A stretch of 64,000 nucleotides of DNA from Myxococcales bacterium. GTDB taxonomy: Bacteria > Myxococcota_A > Bradymonadia > UBA7976 > UBA1532. The position numbers and the translations under genes are program-made. The notes under the pieces were generated by a model. The model searched no databases. It saw nothing but the letters and a program-made list of their open reading frames with translations, and was not told the DNA's origin. Within the stretch, counting starts at the first letter, position 1; each line of letters begins with the position of its first letter. The DNA is taken from the NCBI GenBank assembly GCA_020633555.1, contig JACKDL010000020.1, forward strand, positions 1 through 64,000. Reading direction: 5' to 3'. Shown here piece after piece: positions 24,367-34,180 of this stretch.

Positions 24367-27300
24367 TCAGCCGCGGCGGCGGCGGCGCAGGGCGAGCAGG
24401 CCGAAGCCCATCAGGAACAGGAAGGTGCCGTCGGGGCCGTTGTCGTCGGCCACGTCGCACGAGCAGTTGCTGCCCGTGTACTCGTCGAAGGCCGGGGTGC
24501 CGCCGTCCACGCCCATGTCGCTGGGCGTGGGCTCCGCTTCGCGGACGCCGCGGACCTGGACCTCGAAGTTCTGCACGGCCTCACCCTCGTCGGACTCCCA
24601 CTCGCCGTCGATGGTGTGGCCGTCGGTGGCGCGCAGCTCCACCTCGACGGTGGCCTGGTCGAAGTCCACGGGGACCTCCCAGCCCACGAGCCACTCGCCC
24701 GGGTTCTCGCCGCGACCCACCACCATGCCCTCGGGGCCACGGGTGAGCACGAGCCGGATCTCGTCGGTGGGGCCCTGATCCTCCAGGCGCACCAGGTACT
24801 GGTACAGCTCGCCCCGGTAGGCCTCGGTGCGGGGCTGGGTGATGAACTGCGGGGCCGCGTTGGCGATGAACACCTGGATCCGGCTGCGCCGCGGGCGCTC
24901 CGGGTTGCCGCCGGTGATCACCACGTCGTAGATGCCGTCGTCCTGGTAGCGGTGGCCCACCTCGCTGCCGCGCGCGGTGGTGCCGTCGCCGAAGTCCCAG
25001 GTCCACAGCTCAGCGTCCGGGTTGAGCTCGCGGTCGCAGACGGTGGGGTCGATCTTGGTCTCCAGCTCGCCCGGCTCGTCGCCGATGCGGAAGACCAGGC
25101 AGCGGCCCTCCTCGCCCTCGAGGTGGTCGTCGGCGATGGGCACCTCGTCGATCCAGGGCTCGAGCGTGAAGGTGTGCTCGCGGGTGGTCGACACGCCCGA
25201 CCACGGATCGGTCACGCCCACGGTGAAGGTGTACTCGCCCGCCAGATCGAAGGTGTGCAGGGCGCTCGACTCGGCCTGGCCGTCGATCTCGAAGGTGCCG
25301 TCGTGGTCGAAGTCGAAGGCGTAGGTGAGCTCCTGGGTGTCGGGATCGGTGGCCCGCACGCCCACCTGCACCTGGCCGTCGCGGATGACGCTCACCGACA
25401 CCTCACGGATGACGGTGGGGGCGTCCACGATGCGCGCCTCGAAGTCCTGGCTGGCGGTCAGGCCGTCGGGATCGGTGACCAGCACCGTGCCCTGGTAGGG
25501 GACCATCTCGGCCGGGAAGGCGTAGGTGTGGTCGCCCGCGAAGCCCACCAGGGCCTCCCAGGTCTCGGCGTCCGCCTCGTCGCCCCAGCGCACCTGCACG
25601 TCCAGGAAGCCGCCCTCGGGGTCGCTGGCCTCAACGGTCAGGGTGGCCAGGCCGCCGGCGCCGATCTCCACCTCCAGGGCGACGATCTGCGGCGGCAGGG
25701 CGTCGGGCACCCACACGGGCAGCTCGATGACGCCCTGGCCCTCGACGGTGACGCCCGACCAGCTGTCGGTGACGCCGACGCGCACGGTGTGGGCGCCGGG
25801 GGCCATGAACTCGTGGAGCGCGTTCGGGTTGATCTGGCGCTCGATGTCCCAGGTGCCGTCGTTGTCGAAGTCGAAGCTGTAGCGCAGGTAGTCGGCGCCG
25901 TCGGCGTCGCTGGCCAGCACGTTGACCATGACCACGCCGTCGCGCACCCGGTTGATGGACACCTCACGGATGATCGTCGGGGCGTCCACCAGGCGGGCGT
26001 CGAACCAGCCGCGCACCGAGGTGCCGCTGCCGTCGGTGACCAGCACGTAGCCGCGCCAGCTCCCCTCGCCGTAGGCGTAGTCGTGCTCGCCGGTCTGGCC
26101 CACCATGGGCTCGATGGCGCCGGCGTCGGCCTCGTCGCCCCAGTGGATCACGTAGTCCAGCGCGCCGCCGTCGGGATCGCTGGCCACCACGCTGACGAGC
26201 ACCTGGCCGCGCACGCCCACCTCCACCTCGATGGCGTGGATGACGGGGGGCTGGTTGTCGTCCTGCCAGGGCAGCACCTGCACGGTGACCTCGGCGGTCA
26301 CGCTGGCACCCGACCAGGTGTCGGTGACGCGCACCCGCACGGTCTGCGGGCCGGCGATGTCCCACTGGAACAGCGCGGCGGTCTCGCGGCTGTCCGGGCG
26401 GTCCCAGGTGCCGTCGGCGTCGGCGTCGAAGGCGTAGATCAGGCGATCCACGCCGTCGGGGTCGTGGGCGCGCACGTCGAAGACGAAGGCGCCGTAGCCG
26501 CGGTCCTCGACGACCACCTGGTCGATGACCGTGGGCCGGTCGATGACGGTGGCGCGGAAGTCCGTGCGCGCGCTGCCGCCCGCGGGATCGCTGACGATGA
26601 CGTAGCCGTCGTACCCGTTGCCCTCACCGGGCAGCGCGTAGCGGTGCTCGGCGGCGGCGTCGGGGGCGGGGGACAGGGCGCCCTCGTCGGCCTCGTCGCC
26701 CCAGTGCACGGCCACCGTGAGCTCGTCGCCGTCGGGATCGTTGGCGTCCACCACCACGCGGGTGTGGCCGGCCGGGCCGGGGAAGACCTGGATGCCCTCG
26801 ATGACCGGGTCGTTGTTGAGCCCGCCCACCTGCTGGTACTCGACCACCACCGTGTCCTCGACCGAGGCGCCCGACCAGCTGTCGGTGACGGTGACGCGCA
26901 CCAGGAAGCGGCCCGGGGCGATGTAGGTGAAGGCCGCGCTGGCCATGGGGCTGTCGGCCACCTCGGGGTTGCCGTCGCCGTTGAAGTCGAAGCTGTAGCG
27001 CAGCCGGTCGGCACCGTCGGCGTCGGTGGCCCGCACCGACACCAGGTAGCGGCCCTGGCCCACCACCTGGGTGGCGATGGCTTCGATGATCGTGGGCTGG
27101 TCCACCACCTGGATCAGCACGTCCTGGCGGGTGACGTTGCCGTCCTCGTCGCGGACCTCGATCCAGGCGTCGTAGCCGTCGCCCTCGGCAGGGGCCTCGT
27201 AGCAGTGGCGCGCGGCGCCGTCGTCCATGAGATCGGGGTTGCTGCCGTCGCCCCACCCGATGGTGAAGCTGAGCACGCCCTCCTCGGGATCGGCCGCGTC

Positions 27301-30300
27301 GGCCTGCACGTCCACGCAGCCGCCCTCGCCCCGCTCGACGCTGACGCCGCCGATGATGGGGGCGCCGTCGCCGATCTCGCCGCTCATGTCGATGCGCACG
27401 GGCACCCGGCGCTCGATCCAGGCGCCCGACCAGGGGTCGAGGACCCGGATGCCCACCACGTAGTCGCCGTCGGCGACGTAGGTGTGCACGGCGCTGCCCT
27501 CGGCCTGCTCGGCGAGCTCGTAGACGCCGTCGCCGTTGAAGTCGAAGGCGTACTGCAGCATGCCGCTGCCGTCGGCGTCGCTGGCCACGATGGCGGCGCG
27601 CACCTGGCGGGCGTTGATGATGTCCACGCGGACGTCGTGCACCACGGTAGGGGCGTCGACCACGTTGACGTGCAGGCGATCGAACACGGCGTTGCCGTGC
27701 AGATCCGTCACCCGCACGCGGATGTCGTAGCCCGCCGCGTCCCAGGCGTAGGCGTGGGCGCCCACGCCGCCGATGAGGTTCATCCAGCCGGGCACGTCGC
27801 CCCACTGGACCGCGTAGACCAGCCCGGCCTCCTCGGGATCGCTGGCGGTGATGCGCAGGGTGATCTCACCGCGCACGCCCACCTGTACGTCCACGCCCTC
27901 GATGACGGGGGGCTGGTTGGCGGCGGGGCGGGGGAAGGTGATCTGGCGCTCGGCCACCGCGCGGCCGCCGAAGCTGTCCTCGACGGTGATGGTCACGGTG
28001 TAGCTGCGGTAGATGTCCACCGGGTAGCTGTGCGCGATGACGCTCTGGCCGCCGCGCACGGGCTCGGTGCCGTCACCCCAGCTTACGGTGTAGGTGAGGG
28101 GATCGCCGTCGGGATCGCTGGCGTCCACCAGGACGACGGCCTCGAAGCCGGCCTGCGGCAGCGCCTGCACCTCGTCGATGTGGGGCGCGTTGTTGTCGCC
28201 GGGCGCGCGGATGTTCACCACGAGCTCCACGGTCTGGCTGGCGCCGTTCCCGTCGTGGGCCGTGATGCGGATGGTGAACTGGCCGAAGCGACCCGCGGGG
28301 TACTCGTGCTCGCCGATGCCGCCGACCACCTCGCCCTCGGGGCTGCCGTCGCCCCACTCGATGGTGTAGCGGATGGGATCGCCGTCGGGGTCGATGGCCT
28401 CGGCGGCCACCATGACCCGCGAGCCCTCGACGCTCAGCACCTCGGCGCCCGTGAAGACGGGGCGGCCGTTGTTGCCGGGCTCGCGGAAGGCCACCGGCAG
28501 ATCGCGCACGGCCTGGCCGCCCTGGCCGTCGGTGGCCAGCACGCGGATGATGTAGTCCTCGTACAGGCCGTCGGGGTAGCGGTGGGTGGCCTGCTGGTCG
28601 CGCAGCGCCATCTCGGGGGTGCCGTCGCCCCAGAGCACGGTGTAGGTGATGACGTCGCCGTCCGGATCCACCGCGCTGGCGGCGATGGTGACCTGGAAGC
28701 CCTGCTTCGAGATGACGCCCACGAACTCGAACTCGGGGGCCTGGTTCTCGGCGGGGGGCGCGAAGTTGACGATCACCTGCCGGGTGGCCTGGCCGCCGCG
28801 GCCGTCGGTGACGGTCACGGTGACGGTGTAGGCCCGGTAGACGTTGTTGCGGTAGCTGTGCTCGGCGATGCCGCCACGCATGGTGGTGGGCCGGCTGCCG
28901 TCGCCCCACTCCACGGTGTAGGTGAGCTGGTCGCCGTCGGCGTCGTTGGCGGTGGCGCCGATGACGATGTTGAAGCCGTCACGGCTCAGCTCGCGGGCGG
29001 TCTCGATGACCGGCGCGGTGTTGGGCGCGGGCTCGGGGAAGTCCACCACGAGCTCCACCTCGGCGGTGCCCTCGTGCCCGTCGTCGGCGATGACCTGGAT
29101 GGTGTAGGCGCGGTAGGCGCCGGCCGGGTAGCTGTGCTCGGCCAGGCCGCCCTGCTGGCGCACGGCGGGGCTGCCGTCGCCCCAGTTGATGAGGTAGCTC
29201 ACCACGTCGGCGTCGGGATCCACCGCCGACAGGCTCAGCACGACGTCGAAGCCCTCCTGGCTGATGATCCGCGAGACCTCGAACACCGGCGGCCGGTTGG
29301 CGGCGGGCTCGGGGAAGTTCACCTGGATCTGCCGGGTGGCCTCGCCGCCGTCGGGATCGCGCACGGTGATGGTGATGGTGTAGGCCCGGTACACGTCCAG
29401 GGCGTAGTCGTGCTCGGCCAGGCCCGCCTGCATCCGGGTGGGCTCGCTCTCGTCGCCCCAGTCCACGCTGAAGGTCAGCGCGCGGCCCTCGGGATCCACC
29501 GCGGCGGCGCTGATGACGACGTTGAAGCCATCCTTGCTGAGCACGCGCGCGAACTCGAAGGTGGGCGGCTGGTTGGGGGGCGGCGCCTCGAACTCCACCA
29601 CCACCTGCTCCACGTCGGTGCCTTCACGGCCGTCCTCGGCGGTGATGGTGATGGTGTAGGCCCGGAAGACGCCGTCGGGGTAGGTGTGGGCCGCCAGGCC
29701 GCCGCCCACCACGCCCGGCGCGGAGCCGTCGCCCCAGTCCACGCGCAGGGTCACGTCATCGCCGTCGGGATCCACGGCGGAGGCGTTGAGGATGACCTCG
29801 AAGCCGTCCTGGCTGAGCACCTGGGCGTTGTCGATGATCGGCGCACGGTTGGCGGCGGGCTCGGGGAAGTCCACCTGCACGTCCCGCGAGGCGCGGCCGC
29901 CACGGCCGTCCTCCACCAGCACCCGGATGGTGTAGGTGCGGAAGATCTCGGCGGGGTAGCTGTGGAAGGCCAGGTTGCCCTGCAGCCGCTCCTCGGTGCC
30001 GTCCCCCCAAGTCAGGGTGTAGGTCAGCGCGTCGCCGTCGGCGTCGCTGGCCGAGACGCTCAGCAGCACCTCGAAGCCGTTCTTGCTGATGATCCGCGCC
30101 ACCTCGATGGTGGGGTCGTTGTTGGCGGGCGGCTCGGGGAAGTTCACCTGCAGCTCGGTGCTGGTGCTCCCGCCCCGGCCGTCCTCGGCCACGATGCGGA
30201 TGGTGTAGGCCCGGAACACGTTCTCGGGGAAGGCGTGGCGCGCCACACCGCCCTGGATCTGGCGGGGCTCGCTGCCGTCGCCCCAGTCGATGCGGTAGCG

Positions 30301-33300
30301 CACCTGGTCACCATCGGGATCGACGGCCGTGGCGCTGATGACCACGTCGAAGCCGTCCACGGCGATGATCTCGGCGCTCTCGAAGACCGGGCTCTCGTTG
30401 CCCAGCTCGTAGTTGCCCTGGAAGTTGCTCGAGTTGCCGTTGCTGTCCACCACGCGGCCGGCCACCTGCACCCGATCGGTGCCGGCGGGGACCCGGAAGT
30501 CGTAGTGGCCCTGCGCGCCGCCGGCCACCTCGAAGTTGCCGTCGGCGCCCAGGTCGAAGAAGTACTGCAGGGTGGCGTTGTTGGCGGGCGCCTGGAAGCG
30601 GCGCTCGGCGCTCACGGCGTCGGCGTCGTCGGTGACGCGCAGCGCGGCGTCGTAGGCCATGCCGCCGGGCACGGCGAAGTTGCCGAACTCGGGGTTCTCG
30701 TCGCTGCCCTGGATGTCGAAGCGGCCGTTGCCGTCCACGTCCACCTGGTAGGTCAGGGCGTCGTGGCCGTCGTCGTGGGCTTCGACGGTGGCGCGGGCCA
30801 GCACGTCGCGGTTGGGGATGGCGTCCACCACCAGCCGGTACCAGCCGTTGCCCAGGTTCTCGATGGTGGCGTCGCGCACCACGGGCGGCTGGAAGGTCCA
30901 GGCCATGTTGAAGCTGTCGATGACCGGCGGCTTGTTGGGCACCACGATGCGGATGATGGCCTCGCTCGACAGGCCGCCCTGGTCGAACACGGTGGCGCGG
31001 ATCCGGTCCACGCGGGGGCCGTCAGGCTCCGGGTGGTAGGTGAAGGTCGGGCCCATGTTGGCCTCGTTGCCCCGGTACTCAGGCGCCAGCTCGATGCGGC
31101 CCTCACCCTCGATGAGCTCGTACTGGAAGCGCAGGCCGAGCACACCCTCGGGGTCGCGGCTGCCGCCCAGGTTGATCTCGATGGGGCCCCAGCCGTCGAT
31201 GACGTACGGCTGGCAGTTCTCGCCGTTCTCGTCGCAGGTGCCGATGTCGATGATGGGCGGGTTCACGTTGGGGATCAGCCGCACGTCGGCGCTGCCAAAG
31301 GCGCACTCCGAGCAGTCGGGGCGGGTGACGCCGTCGTAGCACTCGCCGTTCCACTGGCCGTCGTCGCACACCCGCATGGGCACGGCCACCAGGTCGCCCA
31401 CGGCCATGTTCTCGGTGGGTACGAAGATCACCGGGCCGTTGGTGCCGTCCTCGCCGGCGTCGTCGTAGTCGCCGTCCAGGTTCAGGTCGAAGTGGATGGT
31501 GGTGATCCGGTCGGGGATCCCGCGGGCGCGGTTGGCGTCGCCGGGGAACACCTCGTGATCGCTGTCGGTGTCGTAGCTGGCCCGGCCGTCGAGCACGATC
31601 TCGGTGTTGGCGTAGCCGGCGTAGTTGGCCGCCCGCCCGTCGGGGTGGGGGATCACCACGGGCTTGTGGTTCAACAGGCTCAGCTTGATCTCCACCGAGT
31701 CGGTGTCATAGACCCAGCGGCCCACCGAGTCGCGCACGCCCAGGGTCACCTGGTGGCGCTCCACCTCACCCCAGTCCAGATCGGCGTCGTACGAGAACTC
31801 GTGGGTCTCGTCCGCGTCGGCCGTGCACCAGTCCCAGTTGGCCATGTCGTCGGCCTGGGCGGCCGCGGGGGCGTCACCCTCGAACTTCCAGCAGAAGCGG
31901 GTGAAGGTGATCGACGGGTCCTGGATGTACGACCAGCTATGGTCGAAGGTGATGGGGATGCCCGGGCCCGAGAGCTGCGGGATGGCGCGGGCGATGGCGA
32001 AGGCCTCGAGCCAGCTCTGGATGATCTGGGTGGCCACGGCCGTCTCGGCGTAGTCGCCGGCCCGGTTCAGGTAGCTGTTGTCGGTGGTGTAGCTGCCGTT
32101 GGCCTGGTAGCGGGCGAGCAGGAAGTCGGTGAACCGCGCGTTCCAGTCGGTGCCGTTGGGGTAGTACTTGATCTCGGGGTTGAAGGCCCGCATGCCCTTG
32201 GTGGTGGCGTACATGTAGTACAGGCCCACGTTGCGGTAGTTGTAGCCCTGCGCGGCGGTCAGCAGCCCCTGCACGTTGGCGTCATTGGGGTTGTAGACCT
32301 CGTCCTCGGTCCAGCCGAAGCCGGTGAGGCCGTTGCCCGCCAGGCTCACCCGCCAGCCGCCGTAGTAGCAGCCGCTGGCGCCGCAGTAGCGGCGCAGGGT
32401 GTTGCGCTGGGCGTTCTTGGCGGCGGCGTGGGTGTCCACGCCCAGCTTGCGCTGCAAGAGCCGCAGGGCCTCGGGCGGCCAGCCATTGGTGGAGGCGTCG
32501 ATGCCCGCCTGCTGGCAGTTGTAGTGGTACCAGCCGTCACCGTTCTGGCAGTGGGCCATGGTGTTGGCCATCTTCTGGCCGATCTGGGTGATGGTCTGGC
32601 CCTGCGCGATGCCCAGGGGCGCCTGGTAGTTCGGGTTGCCGAACATGGCGAAGGGCTCGATCCACGCGGTGGAGCTGTAGCTGTAGCGGTAGCTGCTGCC
32701 CCAGTTCATGAAGTAGCCGGTGCCGCCGTAGTTGGTGTTGCTCTCGGTCAGCCGGCTCATGAACCAGTGCACGCCGCACTGGCTCATGTGGCGGAAGTAG
32801 ACGTCGTCGTCCCGGTTGGGGCCGTGGGCGTGGCCGCGGCGCAGGAACACGTTGAGGCTGTGCCCGGTGACCAGTTCGGGGTAGGAGCCGTTGCTGTTGT
32901 AGCAGGCGTGTACGTTGTCGACGGTGGTGTGGGTGAAGCCCTTGAAGAGCCACCACATGGACCGGCTGACCATGCGGGCCACGTACACGCGGCGGGTCAG
33001 GTTCAGGTTCTGGTCGCCTGCACAGTTGGCCTGGTCGAGGCCGCCGCAGATGCGGTCCACCCACACCTGGACGGGCATGGTGGCGGTGGCCTCACCGCCG
33101 CCGCAGACCACGCGGACCTTGGGGAAGTAGCGCCGGTCGCCCTCGGCCGCGGGGTACTGCACGTCCAACTCGACCCGCGAGAAGTAGCCGTTGCCCGGGT
33201 GGTTGGCGAGGCCCTCGTTGGCGTCGTCATAGTCGCCGTCGCCGTTGATGTCCCACTGGGCCTGGACCCCGTTGACGCAGCCGTCGCCCTCGACGATGGC

Positions 33301-33465
33301 CATGAGCATCGTCGGTGCGCCGTTGTACGCCTCGTAGGGGACGCCCGGGTTGCCCTGAACCCGCGGTGGGATGAAGACGTTCGGTGCGGCGTGGGCGGCG
33401 AGCGCCCCTACCAGCAACGACCCGGCAAACGCGACGAAAGGCGCGGCGCGCCTGAATCCGATCAT
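24367..33465 (-). CDS. Giant PKD-repeat surface protein B with MYXO-CTERM anchor
   Basis: A 3,032-residue paralogue of the protein encoded at 14447-23644, with the same order throughout: signal peptide (MIGFRRAAPFVAFAG ... AHAA), EF-hand-like DINGDGDYDD, His-rich RRGHAHGPNRDDD, toroid-like block with LYYMYATTKGMR and RYQANGSY, invariant FDHSWSYIQDPS and LLNHKPV segments, nine PKD repeats, alternating DFDGDG repeats, and a tail CSCDV-hydrophobic-RRRRRG. The ATG at 33465 has GGGGGGA 8 bases upstream. The product should be exported, then anchored or released by a myxosortase system. An adhesive or structural surface fibre is the inferred role; no enzyme motif was identified. Confidence 0.88.
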   Translation of the reverse strand: MIGFRRAAPFVAFAGSLLVGALAAHAAPNVFIPPRVQGNPGVPYEAYNGAPTMLMAIVEGDGCVNGVQAQWDINGDGDYDDANEGLANHPGNGYFSRVELDVQYPAAEGDRRYFPKVRVVCGGGEATATMPVQVWVDRICGGLDQANCAGDQNLNLTRRVYVARMVSRSMWWLFKGFTHTTVDNVHACYNSNGSYPELVTGHSLNVFLRRGHAHGPNRDDDVYFRHMSQCGVHWFMSRLTESNTNYGGTGYFMNWGSSYRYSYSSTAWIEPFAMFGNPNYQAPLGIAQGQTITQIGQKMANTMAHCQNGDGWYHYNCQQAGIDASTNGWPPEALRLLQRKLGVDTHAAAKNAQRNTLRRYCGASGCYYGGWRVSLAGNGLTGFGWTEDEVYNPNDANVQGLLTAAQGYNYRNVGLYYMYATTKGMRAFNPEIKYYPNGTDWNARFTDFLLARYQANGSYTTDNSYLNRAGDYAETAVATQIIQSWLEAFAIARAIPQLSGPGIPITFDHSWSYIQDPSITFTRFCWKFEGDAPAAAQADDMANWDWCTADADETHEFSYDADLDWGEVERHQVTLGVRDSVGRWVYDTDSVEIKLSLLNHKPVVIPHPDGRAANYAGYANTEIVLDGRASYDTDSDHEVFPGDANRARGIPDRITTIHFDLNLDGDYDDAGEDGTNGPVIFVPTENMAVGDLVAVPMRVCDDGQWNGECYDGVTRPDCSECAFGSADVRLIPNVNPPIIDIGTCDENGENCQPYVIDGWGPIEINLGGSRDPEGVLGLRFQYELIEGEGRIELAPEYRGNEANMGPTFTYHPEPDGPRVDRIRATVFDQGGLSSEAIIRIVVPNKPPVIDSFNMAWTFQPPVVRDATIENLGNGWYRLVVDAIPNRDVLARATVEAHDDGHDALTYQVDVDGNGRFDIQGSDENPEFGNFAVPGGMAYDAALRVTDDADAVSAERRFQAPANNATLQYFFDLGADGNFEVAGGAQGHYDFRVPAGTDRVQVAGRVVDSNGNSSNFQGNYELGNESPVFESAEIIAVDGFDVVISATAVDPDGDQVRYRIDWGDGSEPRQIQGGVARHAFPENVFRAYTIRIVAEDGRGGSTSTELQVNFPEPPANNDPTIEVARIISKNGFEVLLSVSASDADGDALTYTLTWGDGTEERLQGNLAFHSYPAEIFRTYTIRVLVEDGRGGRASRDVQVDFPEPAANRAPIIDNAQVLSQDGFEVILNASAVDPDGDDVTLRVDWGDGSAPGVVGGGLAAHTYPDGVFRAYTITITAEDGREGTDVEQVVVEFEAPPPNQPPTFEFARVLSKDGFNVVISAAAVDPEGRALTFSVDWGDESEPTRMQAGLAEHDYALDVYRAYTITITVRDPDGGEATRQIQVNFPEPAANRPPVFEVSRIISQEGFDVVLSLSAVDPDADVVSYLINWGDGSPAVRQQGGLAEHSYPAGAYRAYTIQVIADDGHEGTAEVELVVDFPEPAPNTAPVIETARELSRDGFNIVIGATANDADGDQLTYTVEWGDGSRPTTMRGGIAEHSYRNNVYRAYTVTVTVTDGRGGQATRQVIVNFAPPAENQAPEFEFVGVISKQGFQVTIAASAVDPDGDVITYTVLWGDGTPEMALRDQQATHRYPDGLYEDYIIRVLATDGQGGQAVRDLPVAFREPGNNGRPVFTGAEVLSVEGSRVMVAAEAIDPDGDPIRYTIEWGDGSPEGEVVGGIGEHEYPAGRFGQFTIRITAHDGNGASQTVELVVNIRAPGDNNAPHIDEVQALPQAGFEAVVLVDASDPDGDPLTYTVSWGDGTEPVRGGQSVIAHSYPVDIYRSYTVTITVEDSFGGRAVAERQITFPRPAANQPPVIEGVDVQVGVRGEITLRITASDPEEAGLVYAVQWGDVPGWMNLIGGVGAHAYAWDAAGYDIRVRVTDLHGNAVFDRLHVNVVDAPTVVHDVRVDIINARQVRAAIVASDADGSGMLQYAFDFNGDGVYELAEQAEGSAVHTYVADGDYVVGIRVLDPWSGAWIERRVPVRIDMSGEIGDGAPIIGGVSVERGEGGCVDVQADAADPEEGVLSFTIGWGDGSNPDLMDDGAARHCYEAPAEGDGYDAWIEVRDEDGNVTRQDVLIQVVDQPTIIEAIATQVVGQGRYLVSVRATDADGADRLRYSFDFNGDGNPEVADSPMASAAFTYIAPGRFLVRVTVTDSWSGASVEDTVVVEYQQVGGLNNDPVIEGIQVFPGPAGHTRVVVDANDPDGDELTVAVHWGDEADEGALSPAPDAAAEHRYALPGEGNGYDGYVIVSDPAGGSARTDFRATVIDRPTVIDQVVVEDRGYGAFVFDVRAHDPDGVDRLIYAFDADADGTWDRPDSRETAALFQWDIAGPQTVRVRVTDTWSGASVTAEVTVQVLPWQDDNQPPVIHAIEVEVGVRGQVLVSVVASDPDGGALDYVIHWGDEADAGAIEPMVGQTGEHDYAYGEGSWRGYVLVTDGSGTSVRGWFDARLVDAPTIIREVSINRVRDGVVMVNVLASDADGADYLRYSFDFDNDGTWDIERQINPNALHEFMAPGAHTVRVGVTDSWSGVTVEGQGVIELPVWVPDALPPQIVALEVEIGAGGLATLTVEASDPEGGFLDVQVRWGDEADAETWEALVGFAGDHTYAFPAEMVPYQGTVLVTDPDGLTASQDFEARIVDAPTVIREVSVSVIRDGQVQVGVRATDPDTQELTYAFDFDHDGTFEIDGQAESSALHTFDLAGEYTFTVGVTDPWSGVSTTREHTFTLEPWIDEVPIADDHLEGEEGRCLVFRIGDEPGELETKIDPTVCDRELNPDAELWTWDFGDGTTARGSEVGHRYQDDGIYDVVITGGNPERPRRSRIQVFIANAAPQFITQPRTEAYRGELYQYLVRLEDQGPTDEIRLVLTRGPEGMVVGRGENPGEWLVGWEVPVDFDQATVEVELRATDGHTIDGEWESDEGEAVQNFEVQVRGVREAEPTPSDMGVDGGTPAFDEYTGSNCSCDVADDNGPDGTFLFLMGFGLLALRRRRRG
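27920..30400 (-). repeat. Nine PKD-type repeats in giant protein B
   Basis: Nine tandem units of about 92 residues with the consensus described for protein A. Rank-specific signatures are shared with protein A: KNGFEVLLSVS in unit 2, EFEAPPPNQ at the end of unit 3, LSKDGFNVVISAAA in unit 4, and L-P-Q-x-GF in unit 9. Boundaries are approximate. Confidence 0.85.
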
Positions 33466-33491
33466 GGTGGTCCCCCCAAGAACCCGATGTG

Positions 33492-33517
33492 CGGGTGTCC
33501 GCATCGGCGGACACCCG
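33492..33517 (-). promoter_or_regulatory. 5' leader hairpin of giant gene B
   Basis: CGGGTGTCCGC (33492-33502), loop ATCG, and GCGGACACCCG (33507-33517) make a perfect 11-base-pair stem that ends 26 bases before the ATG. Stem arms align with those of gene A (GTGT-x-CG core) with paired substitutions. Confidence 0.5.
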
Positions 33518-33542
33518 GGACACTGCGCATTGACCCTCAACG

Positions 33543-33569
33543 ATTAGTGTGGCGCTGAGGGTGGGTCAA
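33543..33569 (-). promoter_or_regulatory. Possible promoter of giant gene B within an inverted repeat
   Basis: On the minus strand TTGACC (33569-33564) is followed after 15 bases by ACTAAT (33548-33543). The spacing is short, so this is weak as a sigma70 site. It sits between inverted repeats TGACCC...GGGTCA (33531-33568) and ACCCTCA...TGAGGGT (33533-33562), which could be an operator. Confidence 0.3.
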
Positions 33570-33573
33570 CAGC

Positions 33574-33656
33574 GGGGGCGAAAACTTCCCGCCCCCTTGG
33601 AAGCAGGGCGTCTGGCGGGCGGCGTCAGCCGCCGGGCAGGCGGGCCCGCGAGACGC
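33574..33656 (-). terminator. Double hairpin after the OmpA-like gene tail
   Basis: Directly after the TGA at 33657-33659 lie GCGTCT/AGACGC (33608-33613 with 33651-33656), enclosing GGCGGC-GTCA-GCCGCC (33618-33633). A second stem, GGGGGCG/CGCCCCC (33574-33580 with 33590-33596), with T-rich loop on the minus strand follows. These probably end transcription before giant gene B. Confidence 0.5.
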
Positions 33657-34180
33657 TCAGGGCGCCTGGTCGTCGGCGTCGAGGATGTCGGTGACCTCGG
33701 ACTCGACGGTGCCATCGGCGGGCGGCTCGGCGGCGGGCGGCTCGGCGACGGGGTCGCCGGCGGCGTCGTCGGCGGGCGGCTCGGCGACGGGATCGCCGGC
33801 CGCATCATCGCCGGGCTCAGCGAAGGGATCGGCCACGTTGGCCGCCGGGTTGTCGACGGCCGGGCTGTCGGCGCCGAACTCAGGCACCTGGACCTCGGGG
33901 GCGGCCGGCGCCTCGGGTGCCTCGGGGAGGGCCGGCGCCTCGGGCGCCTCGGGGGCGGCCGGCGCCTCGGGCGCCTCGGGCGCTTCCGGGGCGTCGGCGA
34001 AGGGATCGACCACCGGGGCAGGCGGCGGCGCCGCGCCGTCGGCGGCGAAGGATCCATCACCGCGGCGGCGCCCGCCCGGCGGCACCGGCGGCCGCGCCCG
34101 CCGCGTCATCGGCGGCGTCGGTGGCGGCGCCGGCGGCGTCGTCCAGAGCGCCGAGCGCGTCGGCCTGGGCCGCCCCTGGC
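33657..34180 (-). pseudogene. Displaced Ala/Pro/Glu-rich tail of the OmpA-like protein
   Basis: The OmpA-like frame changes at about 34175 from acidic AVDDAA repeats to a run of Arg and stops at 34106. One base out of step, the neighbouring frame continues the same theme (AQADALGALDDAAGAATDAA) to a stop near 34057. A third frame then reads DGSFAADGAAPPPAPVVDPF and about 120 more residues of APEAPEAP, DPFAEPGDDA and DPVAEPPAD, ending at 33657. No signal peptide or convincing ribosome-binding site serves these pieces. I read them as the original C-terminal tail, cut off by two single-base shifts (true mutations or sequencing errors in GC repeats). An independent 150-residue ORF starting at 34109 is the alternative. 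Confidence 0.5.

Noticed and set aside
33530..33570. Inverted repeats considered as an attachment site or IS end
   Set aside because: No transposase, integrase or target-site duplication is nearby; a promoter/operator or terminator explains them better.
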